From Pseudomonadota bacterium (lineage in GTDB: Bacteria; Desulfobacterota; Binatia; Binatales; Binataceae), in the NCBI GenBank assembly GCA_021325025.1, contig JAJPHZ010000007.1:188190-252189 (forward strand): a stretch of 64,000 nt of DNA. Reading direction: 5' to 3'. Numbering within the stretch: position 1 is the stretch's first letter; each line of letters begins with the position of its first letter. Below, piece by piece: positions 1-9,070 of the stretch. Both the position numbers and the translations under genes were made by a program. Below the pieces are notes generated by a model, which was given only the letters and a program-made list of their open reading frames with translations, ran no database searches and had not been told where the DNA came from.

Positions 1-1
1 G

Positions 2-430
2 ATCCGGCATGAGGCCCCGGATGATGCTGCCGCCATCGGCGCCGATGCCACCGCGCAATCGGACAGCGGCGCGGCAGCTTGCGATGGCAGCGGCGCGCAG
101 GCGGCGCCGGAGCAGCGCAAGGCAAAGAGGCCGGAAACCGGGTGGCCGCCGGACTTTGCGCTGGACCATGAGATGCGGGCGTTCGCCGCGCGGCTGGGAA
201 TCGACGCCGAGGCGGAATTCGAGGCCTGGCGCGACGACTGTGCAGCGCATGATCGGCGCTACGCCGATTGGCGAGCTGCGTGGCGTGGACGCTGCCGCAA
301 CGCACTGCGCTTCGGGGCTGGCGTCGGGCAAAGAGCGCGGGCGTCGCCCGGCGGGGAAAGCGCGCTGCAGGTGGCGCTGCGGCGCCTGCGTGAGGCGAGC
401 GAACGCGAGCGGCCGGGGAGGGCATCATGA
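2..430 (+). CDS. Phage replication protein, C-terminal part (partial at window edge)
   Basis: The frame is open from the first bases of the window, so the N-terminus is missing; 142 codons are visible. The visible part is a low-complexity Ala/Gly/Asp linker followed by a compact C-terminal module running from KRPETGWPPDF to DWRAAWRGRCRNA. That W-P-F ... H ... W-W-R-N layout is what I associate with the C-terminus of phage replication initiators (lambda O / DnaT-like proteins with an N-terminal winged helix). The stop overlaps the next start (ATGA), so the two genes are translationally coupled, and the neighbour looks like a helicase loader. The family assignment rests on remembered pattern only, because the N-terminal domain is outside the window. 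Confidence 0.55.
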   Translation: MRHEAPDDAAAIGADATAQSDSGAAACDGSGAQAAPEQRKAKRPETGWPPDFALDHEMRAFAARLGIDAEAEFEAWRDDCAAHDRRYADWRAAWRGRCRNALRFGAGVGQRARASPGGESALQVALRRLREASERERPGRAS

Positions 431-981
431 CCGAGGTTGAAAGCAAACGCATCACCACATTGCTGGCGGCCGCCTATCCGGCGTGGAAGCCGACTGAGGC
501 GACCATGGAGCTGTACGAGCGGCTGCTGCGCCCGCTGGAGGCGGGTTTGGCCGAGGAGGCGGTGCTGCGAATTATCCGCACGCCACGCGAGTTCGCTCCG
601 CCGGTGGGTTCGATTTGCCATCTGGCGGCGCGGCTGACGCTTAAGGGCGGGGAAGGGGAAATGAGCCCCGAGGAGGGGTGGGCCGAGGTGGCAGGTGCGA
701 TCCGCAGGCACGGTTGTTATCGCGTGCCGAGATTCAGCAGTCCGATCCTCAACCGCGTGGTGGCGGCGATGGACTGGAGGGAGTTGTGCACCAATCCCAA
801 CCTGGAAGCCACGCGCGCCCACTTCTTCCGCCTGTTCGCGGCATTGAAGGAAGGCGAGATCGCCCGGCGGGTCGAGGAGTTAAGCGGTGGCCGGCGCCAT
901 GAGCGAGTGGCTGAAGGCTGGCTGGCACGCCTGCCAAGCGCCGCTGGCGCCGACAGGTCAACCGTACCGACCGGAGTCTAA
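427..981 (+). CDS. Helicase loader/inhibitor-like phage protein (G39P-type)
   Basis: 184 residues. The N-terminal helical segment (KRITTLLAAAYPAWKP, then a run of amphipathic helices to about residue 65) resembles the fold of the SPP1 G39P helicase loader/inhibitor family. These proteins bring a replicative helicase to the phage origin. Its start overlaps the stop of the upstream replication-type gene by ATGA, and its TAA stop lies inside the Shine-Dalgarno of the following gene (TAAGGAG), so the three genes form one operon. The C-terminal third is basic and low in recognisable motifs. No helicase gene is visible in the window; it may lie upstream. Confidence 0.5.
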   Translation: MTEVESKRITTLLAAAYPAWKPTEATMELYERLLRPLEAGLAEEAVLRIIRTPREFAPPVGSICHLAARLTLKGGEGEMSPEEGWAEVAGAIRRHGCYRVPRFSSPILNRVVAAMDWRELCTNPNLEATRAHFFRLFAALKEGEIARRVEELSGGRRHERVAEGWLARLPSAAGADRSTVPTGV

Positions 982-994
982 GGAGTGTGTTGCG

Positions 995-1501
995 ATGACA
1001 GCAAGCATTGTGAGTCATTGGCCGATGGCCGCGGAGGTGGGGACGTTGGAAGAACATCAAGTCAGACGGGGAGGAGGATCCGTGCGCCACGGCAGTCCGG
1101 GCGCGCGGCGGCGCCGGGGGCGCCCGCGCAGGAAGGCTGCGCAATGGGATTCCAACGCGATGATGCGGGCGCTGGAGGCGCTGGCCAAGCTGGTGACGCC
1201 GCAGGTCATGCTGCCGGTGCAGCTGCGGTCGGAGCCCGAGGATCTGCCGGAATTCGGCCTGCTGCGCGCGGTGCTGGTCAATGCGATTACCGAGTACATC
1301 GATTCGTTCAAACCATCGCCCAACCTGGAGGTCGCGCAGCGCCGACGCGAGGCGCGCAAGGTGGCGGAGAGCTGGTTTGCGGGCGACCCGGGTGCGCCGA
1401 TCGAGTTTGAGCTGTGCTGTTCGATGTTCGGAATGAGCGCGGATCAGATGCGCGAGAAGATTCGGCAATTAACCCGCCGACTGACCGCGCCCTGGAATTA
1501 A
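995..1501 (+). CDS. Conserved phage-associated protein of unknown function
   Basis: 168 residues from ATG 995. This start is chosen because AAGGAG lies 10 nt upstream at 980-985, overlapping the previous stop; a longer in-frame version from 887 would overlap the preceding gene. Residues 1-45 are Arg/Gly-rich. The C-terminal 90 residues contain an Ala-Ile helix (LLRAVLVNAITEYIDSF), an AESWF element and a segment FELCCSMFGMSADQMREKI. Small proteins with an 'A..WF......F.F...C..LG.....R' layout recur in phage genomes between replication and packaging genes, but I know no function for them. It is the last gene of the phage replication-type cluster. Confidence 0.55.
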   Translation: MTASIVSHWPMAAEVGTLEEHQVRRGGGSVRHGSPGARRRRGRPRRKAAQWDSNAMMRALEALAKLVTPQVMLPVQLRSEPEDLPEFGLLRAVLVNAITEYIDSFKPSPNLEVAQRRREARKVAESWFAGDPGAPIEFELCCSMFGMSADQMREKIRQLTRRLTAPWN

Positions 1502-2218
1502 GCGTCGCGCGGGTCTTGGGCGCAGAGAAGGCGTGGAAAGCGAGAGACGCTCCGTGCTTTGGAGGCGAGTGCGGTCACAATGATGTAACACTGCTTCCCT
1601 TGACATTGCGATCCGGTCGTGATCACCATTGTAAGCCTCGCGGGCGATTCGGGGGCTGCAAGGGGGAATCTGGGGTTACCTTGTGCGATTGGTGATCCAG
1701 GCGGGCAGCTTGCGCATGGAAAACCCGATGGCACTTCAGTCCTGCCAATATTGAAAATTTGCTTCGAATGAATCTGGGCGGCGCGTCGTCGTGCCGTCCA
1801 AGACTGCGACCTGCGCCGGCCACGCGGGCCCGGCGCGAGGGTGTTTGGCGTGGGATGTGTTCTGCCTGCGCGTGTTGGACATGTGCGTGAGAGGGCGGTC
1901 TGCCGGGCTTTGAGGCAAGCGTCGGCGGAGATGCCCGGTTTTTTCGCATGCGCTGGAGTATTCGGACTCGGTATCGCCGATTTTTGCTGGCACAGTGACT
2001 GCTTGGAGAGGGCAGCACGCGTGAGTCCCGAATCTAAAAGGTCTTCCGGCATACACGCACCGGATCCAAGGTTGTTTGCTTCGTCAGGAGCCACTTTGCG
2101 CGCCCAGGCTCGGGCCGGAATGCCTTAGAAGATCATCTAACGGAAAGGTGGATGTAACCGCGCAGGAGTAGCGTGGAGCCTGGGCCGCATCTGACGTGCA
2201 GTAGGAAAAGCGGACAGA
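1502..2218. other. 717 bp without a supported gene
   Basis: No convincing coding region. It holds a GC-rich inverted repeat (GCGCCGG at 1813-1819 pairing with CCGGCGC at 1830-1836) that could act as a terminator stem but has no T-tract. A TTGACA hexamer at 1600-1605 has no good -10 partner. The stretch separates phage replication-type genes from the PHA cluster and has mixed, non-periodic composition, as expected for decayed DNA at a prophage edge. Confidence 0.4.
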
Positions 2219-2221
2219 GTG

Positions 2222-2683
2222 ATGGAAGCGGAAAGTCGGGGAGCGTTGTGCAGCCTGCTCGAGGCATCGGTGTGGGAATTTCCCCTGGTGCTTCAGAAAT
2301 GGGTGCTGGGTCTGGGCGGCGACAGCCGCGAGGTCGAAGAGGCGGTGCTAAAGGCCTGTCAGGCGTGGACGAATCTGGCCGACCAAGCGATGGAGCGTAT
2401 TTTTCAGGCGGAGGGTTTTATCGGGCTGCTTGGCGCCTCGGTCAAGCATCTGGTGCAGTGTCATCGGGTGGCGCGGGATTTCATGGAATCGCTGATGCCC
2501 GACTCAGGTGCGGTTAAGGCCGCCACCAATGGGGCGGAGGTCCGGGAGTTGAGCGAGGCGGTAGCCCGTCTGCGGCGCGAGGTGCGGGCATTGACGGCGC
2601 GAGTCAATCTGATCGATCGGCGCGACGGGGCGGGCGGCGGGACGCAGGAATCAGCGCAGCACGCCGCCAATGAGGGGGCGTAG
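2222..2683 (+). CDS. PhaE-like subunit of class III PHA synthase (short form)
   Basis: 153 residues from ATG 2222; a GTG one codon earlier is an alternative. The first 100 residues are helical. The last 50 contain a coiled-coil candidate (EVRELSEAVARLRREVRAL). The TAG stop abuts the ATG of a class III PhaC, which is where PhaE or a phasin-like partner is expected. PhaE is the non-catalytic partner needed for activity of class III polyhydroxyalkanoate synthases. Typical PhaE is about twice as long, so this is either a minimal PhaE or a phasin-like granule protein; the coupling to phaC supports a role in the synthase complex. Confidence 0.55.
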   Translation: MEAESRGALCSLLEASVWEFPLVLQKWVLGLGGDSREVEEAVLKACQAWTNLADQAMERIFQAEGFIGLLGASVKHLVQCHRVARDFMESLMPDSGAVKAATNGAEVRELSEAVARLRREVRALTARVNLIDRRDGAGGGTQESAQHAANEGA

Positions 2684-3772
2684 ATGGTTGCGGTAATCAA
2701 CGAGCTGGGACGCTACTGGCTGGAAGGCGCTTCGCAAGCGGCCGAAGGCGTGCTCAGAACGCTGCGCGATCCGTATCCGATCGAAGACGAGCCCAGCGGC
2801 GCGACGCCATTTGAAATCGTGCATCGGAGCGAAGTCCTGAGGTTGCGCTATTACCGCGCCCGGGTTCGCATCTGCGACACGCCGCTGTTGGTGGTTTATG
2901 CACTGATCAAGCGGCCGTTTATCCTGGATCTGCTGCCCGGGCGCAGTGTGATCGAAACGCTGACGTGCTGCGGACTGGACGTCTACATGACCGACTGGAT
3001 TCCGCCCCGGCGTGAGGACAGCTGGCGCGGGTTCGATGATTACGTCAACTGCGAGCTGCACGACGCGGTGCGCGCCGTGCAGCGGCGTACGGGCGCGGCG
3101 CGGATCAACGTGCTGGGCTACTGTTTCGGCGGGGTACTGGCGCTGCTGTGGACGGCACTTTACCCGGAGACGGTAAGAAGCCTGGTCACGCTGGCGACGC
3201 CGGTTGATGCGCGGGTGCCGAACAGTTTGCTGTTCGCGGCGGCGGGACGATTGTCTGAAACCGTGGCACCGTTGATCGAAATGTACGGCAATTGTCCGGG
3301 CTGGTTTATCAACGCGTGCTTCAAATCGATGGCGCCGGTACATCATGCGTTGTCCAAGTATGTCGACCTGTACAGAAACCGCAGCGGTCCGGGCTATACG
3401 GAGATGTTCCGGCTGTTCGAGCGCTGGATGGACAGCGACGTGCCGATGACCGGGGCGATTTTCCGCGAGGTCACCGAACAGCTCTTCCATCGCAACCTGC
3501 TGGTGCGTTCCGAGTTCCGGGTCGGCAGGGCGTGCGCGAAACTCAAGAACATCACCTGTCCGCTGCTCAATGTGATCGGTGAATACGACGACGTGGTGCC
3601 GCCGCGCTCCAGCGTGGGGTTGGGCCAGGCGGTGGGCAGCCGCGACTTCAGCGACGTGAGCTATCCGGCGGGTCATGTCGGCACGGCGGTGAGCGGCGGA
3701 GCGCAGCGCAAGTTGTGGCCCCAGGTTGCACAGTGGCTGGTGTCGCGCAGCCAAATTGGAACTGGCGGCTGA
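2684..3772 (+). CDS. phaC: Poly(R)-hydroxyalkanoate synthase, class III
   Basis: 362 residues, the usual size for class III PhaC. It polymerises (R)-3-hydroxyacyl-CoA into storage granules. The modified lipase box GYCFGG places the nucleophile at Cys147; Asp302 (GEYDD) and His331 (PAGHVG) complete the triad. The segment LDLLPGRSVIETL and the DVYMTDW element are typical of PhaC. It starts immediately after the stop of the PhaE-like gene and is followed by a mini-phasin, forming a granule cluster. No phaA or phaB is nearby; the crotonase and SDR genes elsewhere in the window are not clearly PHA-specific. Confidence 0.93.
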   Translation: MVAVINELGRYWLEGASQAAEGVLRTLRDPYPIEDEPSGATPFEIVHRSEVLRLRYYRARVRICDTPLLVVYALIKRPFILDLLPGRSVIETLTCCGLDVYMTDWIPPRREDSWRGFDDYVNCELHDAVRAVQRRTGAARINVLGYCFGGVLALLWTALYPETVRSLVTLATPVDARVPNSLLFAAAGRLSETVAPLIEMYGNCPGWFINACFKSMAPVHHALSKYVDLYRNRSGPGYTEMFRLFERWMDSDVPMTGAIFREVTEQLFHRNLLVRSEFRVGRACAKLKNITCPLLNVIGEYDDVVPPRSSVGLGQAVGSRDFSDVSYPAGHVGTAVSGGAQRKLWPQVAQWLVSRSQIGTGG

Positions 3773-3911
3773 GCGGCCGCGCTGCGGCAGTGTAGATAGG
3801 AGAGGCCAGGTGAATCGGCATCCCACAAAATCCAGGCGCAGAGTTTCAAAGCCTGCGCAGGTTTCCTTAACTCAACGGCCAGAAGATGAAGCGATAAAAG
3901 GAGAAGAGATC

Positions 3912-4160
3912 ATGGAAGCAGGCGAATTGGGCAGCGTGTGGACGGAGAGCGCCAAGAAGGCGGCGGAGCTTTACGTCGAGAGCAGCGAGCGGCTGGCCAA
4001 GATGCTGTTGGAACTGCATGAGCGGTCGACCAGTTGGGCCAAGGAGACGATGCTCGCGCCGCTGTTCGAAGCGCAGCGCACCGCCGGCAAGCAGATGGTG
4101 GAGAGCTCGGTGGAGATGGCGCGCAAGCTGTACGGGCTGACCAAGAGCAACGGGCTGTGA
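3912..4160 (+). CDS. Small phasin-like granule protein
   Basis: 82 residues from ATG 3912, chosen because AAAAGGAG lies about 8 nt upstream; a longer in-frame reading from 3726 overlaps phaC. The protein is almost entirely amphipathic helix (SAKKAAELYVESSERLAK, MVESSVEMARKLYGLTK), with repeated Ala/Glu/Lys heptads typical of phasins that coat PHA granules. Position after phaC supports the call. It is shorter than the standard phasin_2 family, so the family name is inferred from composition and context. A strong hairpin follows at 4206-4236. Confidence 0.65.
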   Translation: MEAGELGSVWTESAKKAAELYVESSERLAKMLLELHERSTSWAKETMLAPLFEAQRTAGKQMVESSVEMARKLYGLTKSNGL

Positions 4161-4205
4161 AGTTTATCGACCGGCGTCTGTGAGCGAGCGCCGGGACTGT
4201 CATGG

Positions 4206-4236
4206 AGCGGGCCGCGCCGTCCCGGCGCGGCCCGCT
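4206..4236 (+). terminator. Strong GC hairpin after the PHA genes
   Basis: A perfect 14 bp inverted repeat (AGCGGGCCGCGCCG at 4206-4219, its complement at 4223-4236) with a 3 nt loop lies 45 bp after the phasin-like gene. There is no run of T after it, so it is either a non-canonical terminator or an mRNA 3'-end stabiliser. The rest of 4161-4475 shows no gene. Confidence 0.5.
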
Positions 4237-4475
4237 ACGGCGCGGGATGGCGCGGTTGGTGCTCGCCACCCGGGCTGAGATACGGCGGTGCCAGCCGGGA
4301 TGCCCACGTGTCACGCGGGGTACGGGCGGGCAGCTTCAGACGCCCGGCGCTGCCTGGGCGTTGCGGCTTTGCTGCGGTGGCTGGGGATTTCCGGACCGCG
4401 AGCGCTTTTGGTGAGCGCTGCGCTTTTGCTAAGACGCTCTGTTAGACTTATAGAGCGTCAGAGGCAAGAGCGTGC

Positions 4476-5150
4476 GTGTTGTACGAATTCCTTCCATTTA
4501 ATGTCGGCCGTTGGACGACCCGCCGGCGTAAGACAAACGCCGCCAAGATAATGCTGATTCCCGGTTTCATGGCCGGGGACGCAAGCCTGTATCCGCTGGC
4601 GGCGGCGCTGCGCGGGATGGGGCAGCGGGTTTTCTTTGCGGGCATCTGGAGCAACGTCGATTGTCCGCGTCAGACTATCGAGCGGCTGTCGCGAGCGCTC
4701 GAGGAGGCATTCGATGTCGGCGGGGCCAAGCTGGTGCTGGTCGGACACAGCCTGGGCGGCATCTACGCCCGGGAGCTGACGCGGCGCTATCCGCAGATGG
4801 TGGAGCGGACGATTCTGCTCGGTGCGGCGATTCGTGAACCGCTTGACGCGAGCAATCCGCTGGTGCGGCTGTGGTTCATGGCGACGCGGCAGGCCCATCA
4901 TGAGGGCGGCAGCTGCCTGAACCATCTGAGTTCCCTGTGCGGGACGCATCGGGAGGAGCCGATACCGGCGGAGGTTGCGCAAACGATTATCTATTCGCGC
5001 AACGACGTGGTGGTGGACTGGCGGAGCTGTATCGAATCGGGGCCCAATATCGAGGCGATAGAGGTACGCGCCGGGCACAACAGTATGCCGTTTTCACCCG
5101 AGGTGTTCGCGATTGTAGCGCAGCGCCTGCGGCGCGCCGCGATAGGGTAG
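4476..5150 (+). CDS. Alpha/beta hydrolase (lipase-like)
   Basis: 224 residues from GTG 4476, with GAGGCAAG upstream as a possible ribosome site. The fold is a typical alpha/beta hydrolase: oxyanion motif near LIPGFMAGD (about 27-35), nucleophile elbow GHSLGG with Ser92, acid Asp177 or Asp181 in YSRNDVVVDW, and His201 in RAGHNSM. Substrate is unknown. Lying after phaC and a phasin, it could be a PHA depolymerase or thioesterase, but nothing in the sequence is diagnostic of those; a general acyl esterase is equally possible. No signal peptide is seen, so it is probably cytoplasmic. Confidence 0.75.
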   Translation: MLYEFLPFNVGRWTTRRRKTNAAKIMLIPGFMAGDASLYPLAAALRGMGQRVFFAGIWSNVDCPRQTIERLSRALEEAFDVGGAKLVLVGHSLGGIYARELTRRYPQMVERTILLGAAIREPLDASNPLVRLWFMATRQAHHEGGSCLNHLSSLCGTHREEPIPAEVAQTIIYSRNDVVVDWRSCIESGPNIEAIEVRAGHNSMPFSPEVFAIVAQRLRRAAIG

Positions 5151-5280
5151 ATTGGACGGCGACCTCTCTTTGGCCCAGGAGCGGAATAGAAAAAGATTTC
5201 CTACCATTTTACGGACACATATGTGCGGCGTCAGGTATGTCGGCCGACGCCCTGAAGGCTTTTTGCCCGGGTCGGGCCCG

Positions 5281-8200
5281 TCAGTAGTCCTTATGCCATT
5301 GCAGCTTGATTTCGTTGCCATAGTTGGTTGAGGCAGAAGTGTTGAGGTTGAGGTGCGGGGTTATGTAGTACTGCACTTCGGCGCGGCGGTCGCGCATGTT
5401 GGCGGCCGATTGGGTAGCCGACACGTAGATGTTGCTGGTTATGTAGCGGCCCAGCCCTACGCCGCTGGAGCTGGCGGTGACACCCAGCGAGGACAGTCCG
5501 AGCGACTGGGCGACGGCCTGGCCGATCTGGGAGGCGGCGTACCCGCCCGCTATCGCAATCGCCTGATTCTGCAGGTCCTTCTGCTGGTTGGCGTTCAGGT
5601 CGTTGGTGGTCTTGCCGAACATCATGACCGACAGGATGTCGGCCTGCGGCAGCTCGGGTGAACTACTCAGAGTAAGCGTGGGCTTGGCGGCTGTGCCGCC
5701 CACGGTGGCGGCGACCGTATAACTGGCGACCTGACGCTGGGCGACGATCAGGAGTTCGGGATTGATTTCGTGTCCGCCTGTGAAAGTGATTTGTCCGCGG
5801 GTCAGGTCGAACTGCCGTCCCGCCACCACCAGTGTGCCGCGTACGGTGTTGATCGTGCCATAGACGATCGGCTCGCCGCCGCGCCTTTTGTGGATGTGGA
5901 CTTGGCCCTCCATCTCGACGGCGATGTCGGCGGTTTTGATCCAGGTATCGCGGTCGATGACGACGTCGACGTCGATTGCGAGGTCGCGGAACACCGGGAG
6001 GGTTGCGGTTGCGCGTTGTGGACGCGGCGGCTGGGGATTTTCGGTCCACTGATGGACCACAACGATGGTTGCGTCAGGGCGCGGCGCGCTGCCTGTCACC
6101 GACAGGTCGGGACGAAAGACTCCGTAAAGGACTTCGATTCTTCCGCCGACCTGAGGCGCATTGAAGGGGCCCGCGGAGTTGAGGTGCGCCGCAACGGTAG
6201 CGTTGTACTGATGAGTCGCAATCGCGGGCCATCGGTCGAGCGCCAGGCGCAGGTCGAGATTGCCGGGGCGGCCCTCGGGCGTCAGAGTCATCGCGCCGGC
6301 ACCGGTCAACGTACCATCGCCGGCCCTGGCTGACAGGCTGACGAGCCGCACTTCGCCGGCTTGTAACTGGATGTAGGCCGACCCTTCACTGAGGGCTACC
6401 TTGAGTTTAGGAGCCGTAGCATGGACGTTACTCAGACGGATGAAACCCTGCGGCTGCGGATGGGTCAGGGGGCCGCGAGCGGTGACGTCAAGGCTGAGGA
6501 CGCCGTGGAGGTCCCTTAGCTGCGGATTACGAAACGCGTTGAGGACGGCGAGGTCCAGGCCGCCGGAGACAGCGCGCAGTTCCATGTCGCCGGTGGGCCT
6601 GGCTTCGAAGTCCCGCGCCCAACTCAGGTTAAAGGGCAGTGCTGCGGTTGCAGTCAGAGAATGGGCCGGGTCCTGGACCAGTTTTGCCTGGGCCTGTGCC
6701 CGGCCGTTCGCGTACGAAAATTGGACTGTAAATCCGGCTTGCGGAATACCGGCGAGATTCAACTGGCTGATTGAAGTGGACATCGTGAGCACAGGAGCGG
6801 CGGCGCTGCCGCGCACAGTGAGATCAGAGGAGGCGAGGCCGGCGAGCCTGAGCTGCGCGGGGAGCCATTGCGCGAAATCGCCCAGCCGCAGATGTTCCAC
6901 GTGCATCGTCAAATCCTGCGGGCCCGAGCGCGACAGCGCGCCGTTGAGGACGACGGTCTGGTCCTGGTTGAAAGCGGCGAAGCGGCGGAGTTCGATTCTC
7001 CCGGCTTGCTGAACCAGTTGCGCGGCGGCCCTCAGTTGCCATTGCCCATGAGAGGTGGCAATGGTGAGCGTGGTCAGATCCAGGATGGTGAGGCCCGGCT
7101 TGTAGGAAATTTCAGCGCGCACCGTGGCAGTGTGCGAAGCAGGATCCTGCGCAGTGATGTCGACGTCAGCGCGAAGCGGGGTGCCCGGTCGAAGGAGAAC
7201 CGAGGTGCGGAGCGATTTCAGCTCGATTCCGGCGCGCAGGCTGCTGGCCAGCAGGGTCGCCTGGCCGGCGGGCCTCAACCTGGTTCCGAGCCCACTCAGA
7301 TCGTAGGCAAGCCGCGCCTGCGCGACCTGGTAGGAGCCGACTTTGAGCGCGCTGAGTTCGCCAGTTCCGGTTGTGCGCATGGCCTGCAGGCTGCCCTGAG
7401 CCAGGCCCGTCAAGTCGACGCGGCCGCTGCCGCGTTGGCCAATCAGCCCCAGCCATGGAGAAAGCTGCGCGGCCGCAATCCTGTAATTGAGCTGACCAGT
7501 GCGATGGGAGTCGAGCGCGAGAACGCCGTTTAGGTCGATGATCGTATCGGCAGCCTTGAGCGAGGCGGCGGCAATGCGCATCGTGCCGGAGGCAATTTGA
7601 GCCTCGAGCCGGCCGCTGTCGATTCGTATGGCGTGCACCGTGGAGGGTTGCAGCGTTAGCCGGACTCGCGTCCGCATCGTATTTGGTTGATAGCCGGAGC
7701 CCTCGACCGAGGCCGCCAGATTGAGATCGGCGGGAGGAATTGCGCCGAGGTTGGCGACGTTCGCCGGGCGCAGGTGGTCCAGTACGACGGTCAGATTGTA
7801 GGCAGGAACCTTTGCAATGTTGATCTGCCCCGCAATTCGGGCGCGGCCGCCGGCGCCGGCCAAGAGCGCGTTGAGGCTGGCGGTCCGGTGCTCGACGGCG
7901 GCGGCTGCCGTCAGATCGCCGAGGCTAAGCCCTTGTGCGCCAAGTCCGGCGATGTGCACGTCGATGGCGCCCTTGACGTTGGCGAGGGAAAATCCGCTGC
8001 CGGCGGCGTGGGCGGTCGCGCGCACGATACCGGCAGGCAACTGCTGCGGCATCGTGCGCTTGAACAACTCGCGCAAATTGGCATTGGCCAGTTGTGAATC
8101 GATTTTCCAGGCAAATTCCGGGCGTGCGATGTCGGCCTGCACGGCCGCCTCGAGCCGTGCGGTGCCGGCGTCGAGTGCGAGCGCGGCGTGCAGGTCGGAC

Positions 8201-9051
8201 GCCTTGGCGCTGATGCGTATGGTGCCCGACACGTCACGGGCGAGATAGGCCCGCGGCGCGAAGAAGTCAACGTCCGCAGCCGCCAGCTTTCGCAGGTTGA
8301 CCGCGGCGTCGATGTTTTTCGCGCTGAAGTCGCGCAAGGTGCCGCTGAACTCCAGGTGCGAGCGGTCGGTGCGGATGGAAAAGCGGGGAATCTCGATGGC
8401 GGCGACTTGCTGCGCTTCGTTGTATTGTGCGGCTCCCTGGGCGCGCAGGGGCGGCAGGCGTGGTCCACTGAGGGCGAACCCGATGGTATCGAGAGTGAAG
8501 GCCGCGCCCGAAGGGGCGATGTATCCGGTGCCGGCGATATTGACGCCGGTCAGATGATAAGTGACCAACGGTGCCGTGGTGACGGTGGCGCGCGCCTGCT
8601 CGATCGAGAAGCGATGCAACGCGATGGTCGAAATGGAGGGCGGCGAGGGCTGGCGTTCGGTGAACGCCGCGAGCAGGTTCCATTGGCCGTCGGGGTCGCG
8701 AGCGAGGGTCAAGTCGGGCTTGAGGACATCGATATCCGACAGCACGATTTCACCGCGCAAAGCGGGCAGAATGCGATAGCCCAGGCGCAGTTGTGGAATC
8801 GAAGCGATGGTTGCGCCGGCGTGGCGAACCTCGATGTCGTGCAGCGTCAGGCTGCCCCAGACGGAACCTTCGATGCGGCCGATGCTGATGCTGGCGCGAT
8901 AGGTTTGCGTCAGGTAGCTGACGATTTGGGTGCGCAGGAAGCCGTTGAAGCGCGCGGTGCCGGTGAAGATGAGCGCCGCCGCGATGATCGTCAACATCAG
9001 GGCCAGGATTGATGCGGCGGTCCGGAGGATGGTGTGGCGCAGGCGCTTCAT
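5281..9051 (-). CDS. tamB: Translocation and assembly module subunit TamB
   Basis: 1256 residues. One N-terminal signal-anchor helix (about 10-35) is followed by roughly 1000 residues of repeating beta-rich AsmA/TamB repeats. The conserved C-terminal TamB (DUF490) domain includes the segment VRGTLVVAGRQFDLTRGQI and the terminal NEIKLQWHKDY. TamB spans the periplasm as a hydrophobic-groove beta-taco and works with TamA in outer-membrane protein insertion or phospholipid transport. It starts 19 bp after tamA on the same strand, so the pair is co-transcribed. Size and order are standard. Confidence 0.92.
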   Translation of the reverse strand: MKRLRHTILRTAASILALMLTIIAAALIFTGTARFNGFLRTQIVSYLTQTYRASISIGRIEGSVWGSLTLHDIEVRHAGATIASIPQLRLGYRILPALRGEIVLSDIDVLKPDLTLARDPDGQWNLLAAFTERQPSPPSISTIALHRFSIEQARATVTTAPLVTYHLTGVNIAGTGYIAPSGAAFTLDTIGFALSGPRLPPLRAQGAAQYNEAQQVAAIEIPRFSIRTDRSHLEFSGTLRDFSAKNIDAAVNLRKLAAADVDFFAPRAYLARDVSGTIRISAKASDLHAALALDAGTARLEAAVQADIARPEFAWKIDSQLANANLRELFKRTMPQQLPAGIVRATAHAAGSGFSLANVKGAIDVHIAGLGAQGLSLGDLTAAAAVEHRTASLNALLAGAGGRARIAGQINIAKVPAYNLTVVLDHLRPANVANLGAIPPADLNLAASVEGSGYQPNTMRTRVRLTLQPSTVHAIRIDSGRLEAQIASGTMRIAAASLKAADTIIDLNGVLALDSHRTGQLNYRIAAAQLSPWLGLIGQRGSGRVDLTGLAQGSLQAMRTTGTGELSALKVGSYQVAQARLAYDLSGLGTRLRPAGQATLLASSLRAGIELKSLRTSVLLRPGTPLRADVDITAQDPASHTATVRAEISYKPGLTILDLTTLTIATSHGQWQLRAAAQLVQQAGRIELRRFAAFNQDQTVVLNGALSRSGPQDLTMHVEHLRLGDFAQWLPAQLRLAGLASSDLTVRGSAAAPVLTMSTSISQLNLAGIPQAGFTVQFSYANGRAQAQAKLVQDPAHSLTATAALPFNLSWARDFEARPTGDMELRAVSGGLDLAVLNAFRNPQLRDLHGVLSLDVTARGPLTHPQPQGFIRLSNVHATAPKLKVALSEGSAYIQLQAGEVRLVSLSARAGDGTLTGAGAMTLTPEGRPGNLDLRLALDRWPAIATHQYNATVAAHLNSAGPFNAPQVGGRIEVLYGVFRPDLSVTGSAPRPDATIVVVHQWTENPQPPRPQRATATLPVFRDLAIDVDVVIDRDTWIKTADIAVEMEGQVHIHKRRGGEPIVYGTINTVRGTLVVAGRQFDLTRGQITFTGGHEINPELLIVAQRQVASYTVAATVGGTAAKPTLTLSSSPELPQADILSVMMFGKTTNDLNANQQKDLQNQAIAIAGGYAASQIGQAVAQSLGLSSLGVTASSSGVGLGRYITSNIYVSATQSAANMRDRRAEVQYYITPHLNLNTSASTNYGNEIKLQWHKDY

Positions 9052-9070
9052 GGTATCGGTTCGAGAGGCT

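Noticed and set aside
1720..1755. TGGCACTTCAGTCCTGCC as a second sigma-54 promoter
   Set aside because: The GG and GC elements are spaced too far apart and the TTGC half is missing.
1841..2128. 95-codon open frame in the gap before the PHA cluster
   Set aside because: No ribosome site, mixed composition and no recognisable motif; probably chance in GC-rich DNA.
2651..3826. Minus-strand open frame of 391 codons opposite phaC
   Set aside because: phaC has a full catalytic triad on the other strand; the reverse frame has Arg/His/Gln-rich composition without motifs.
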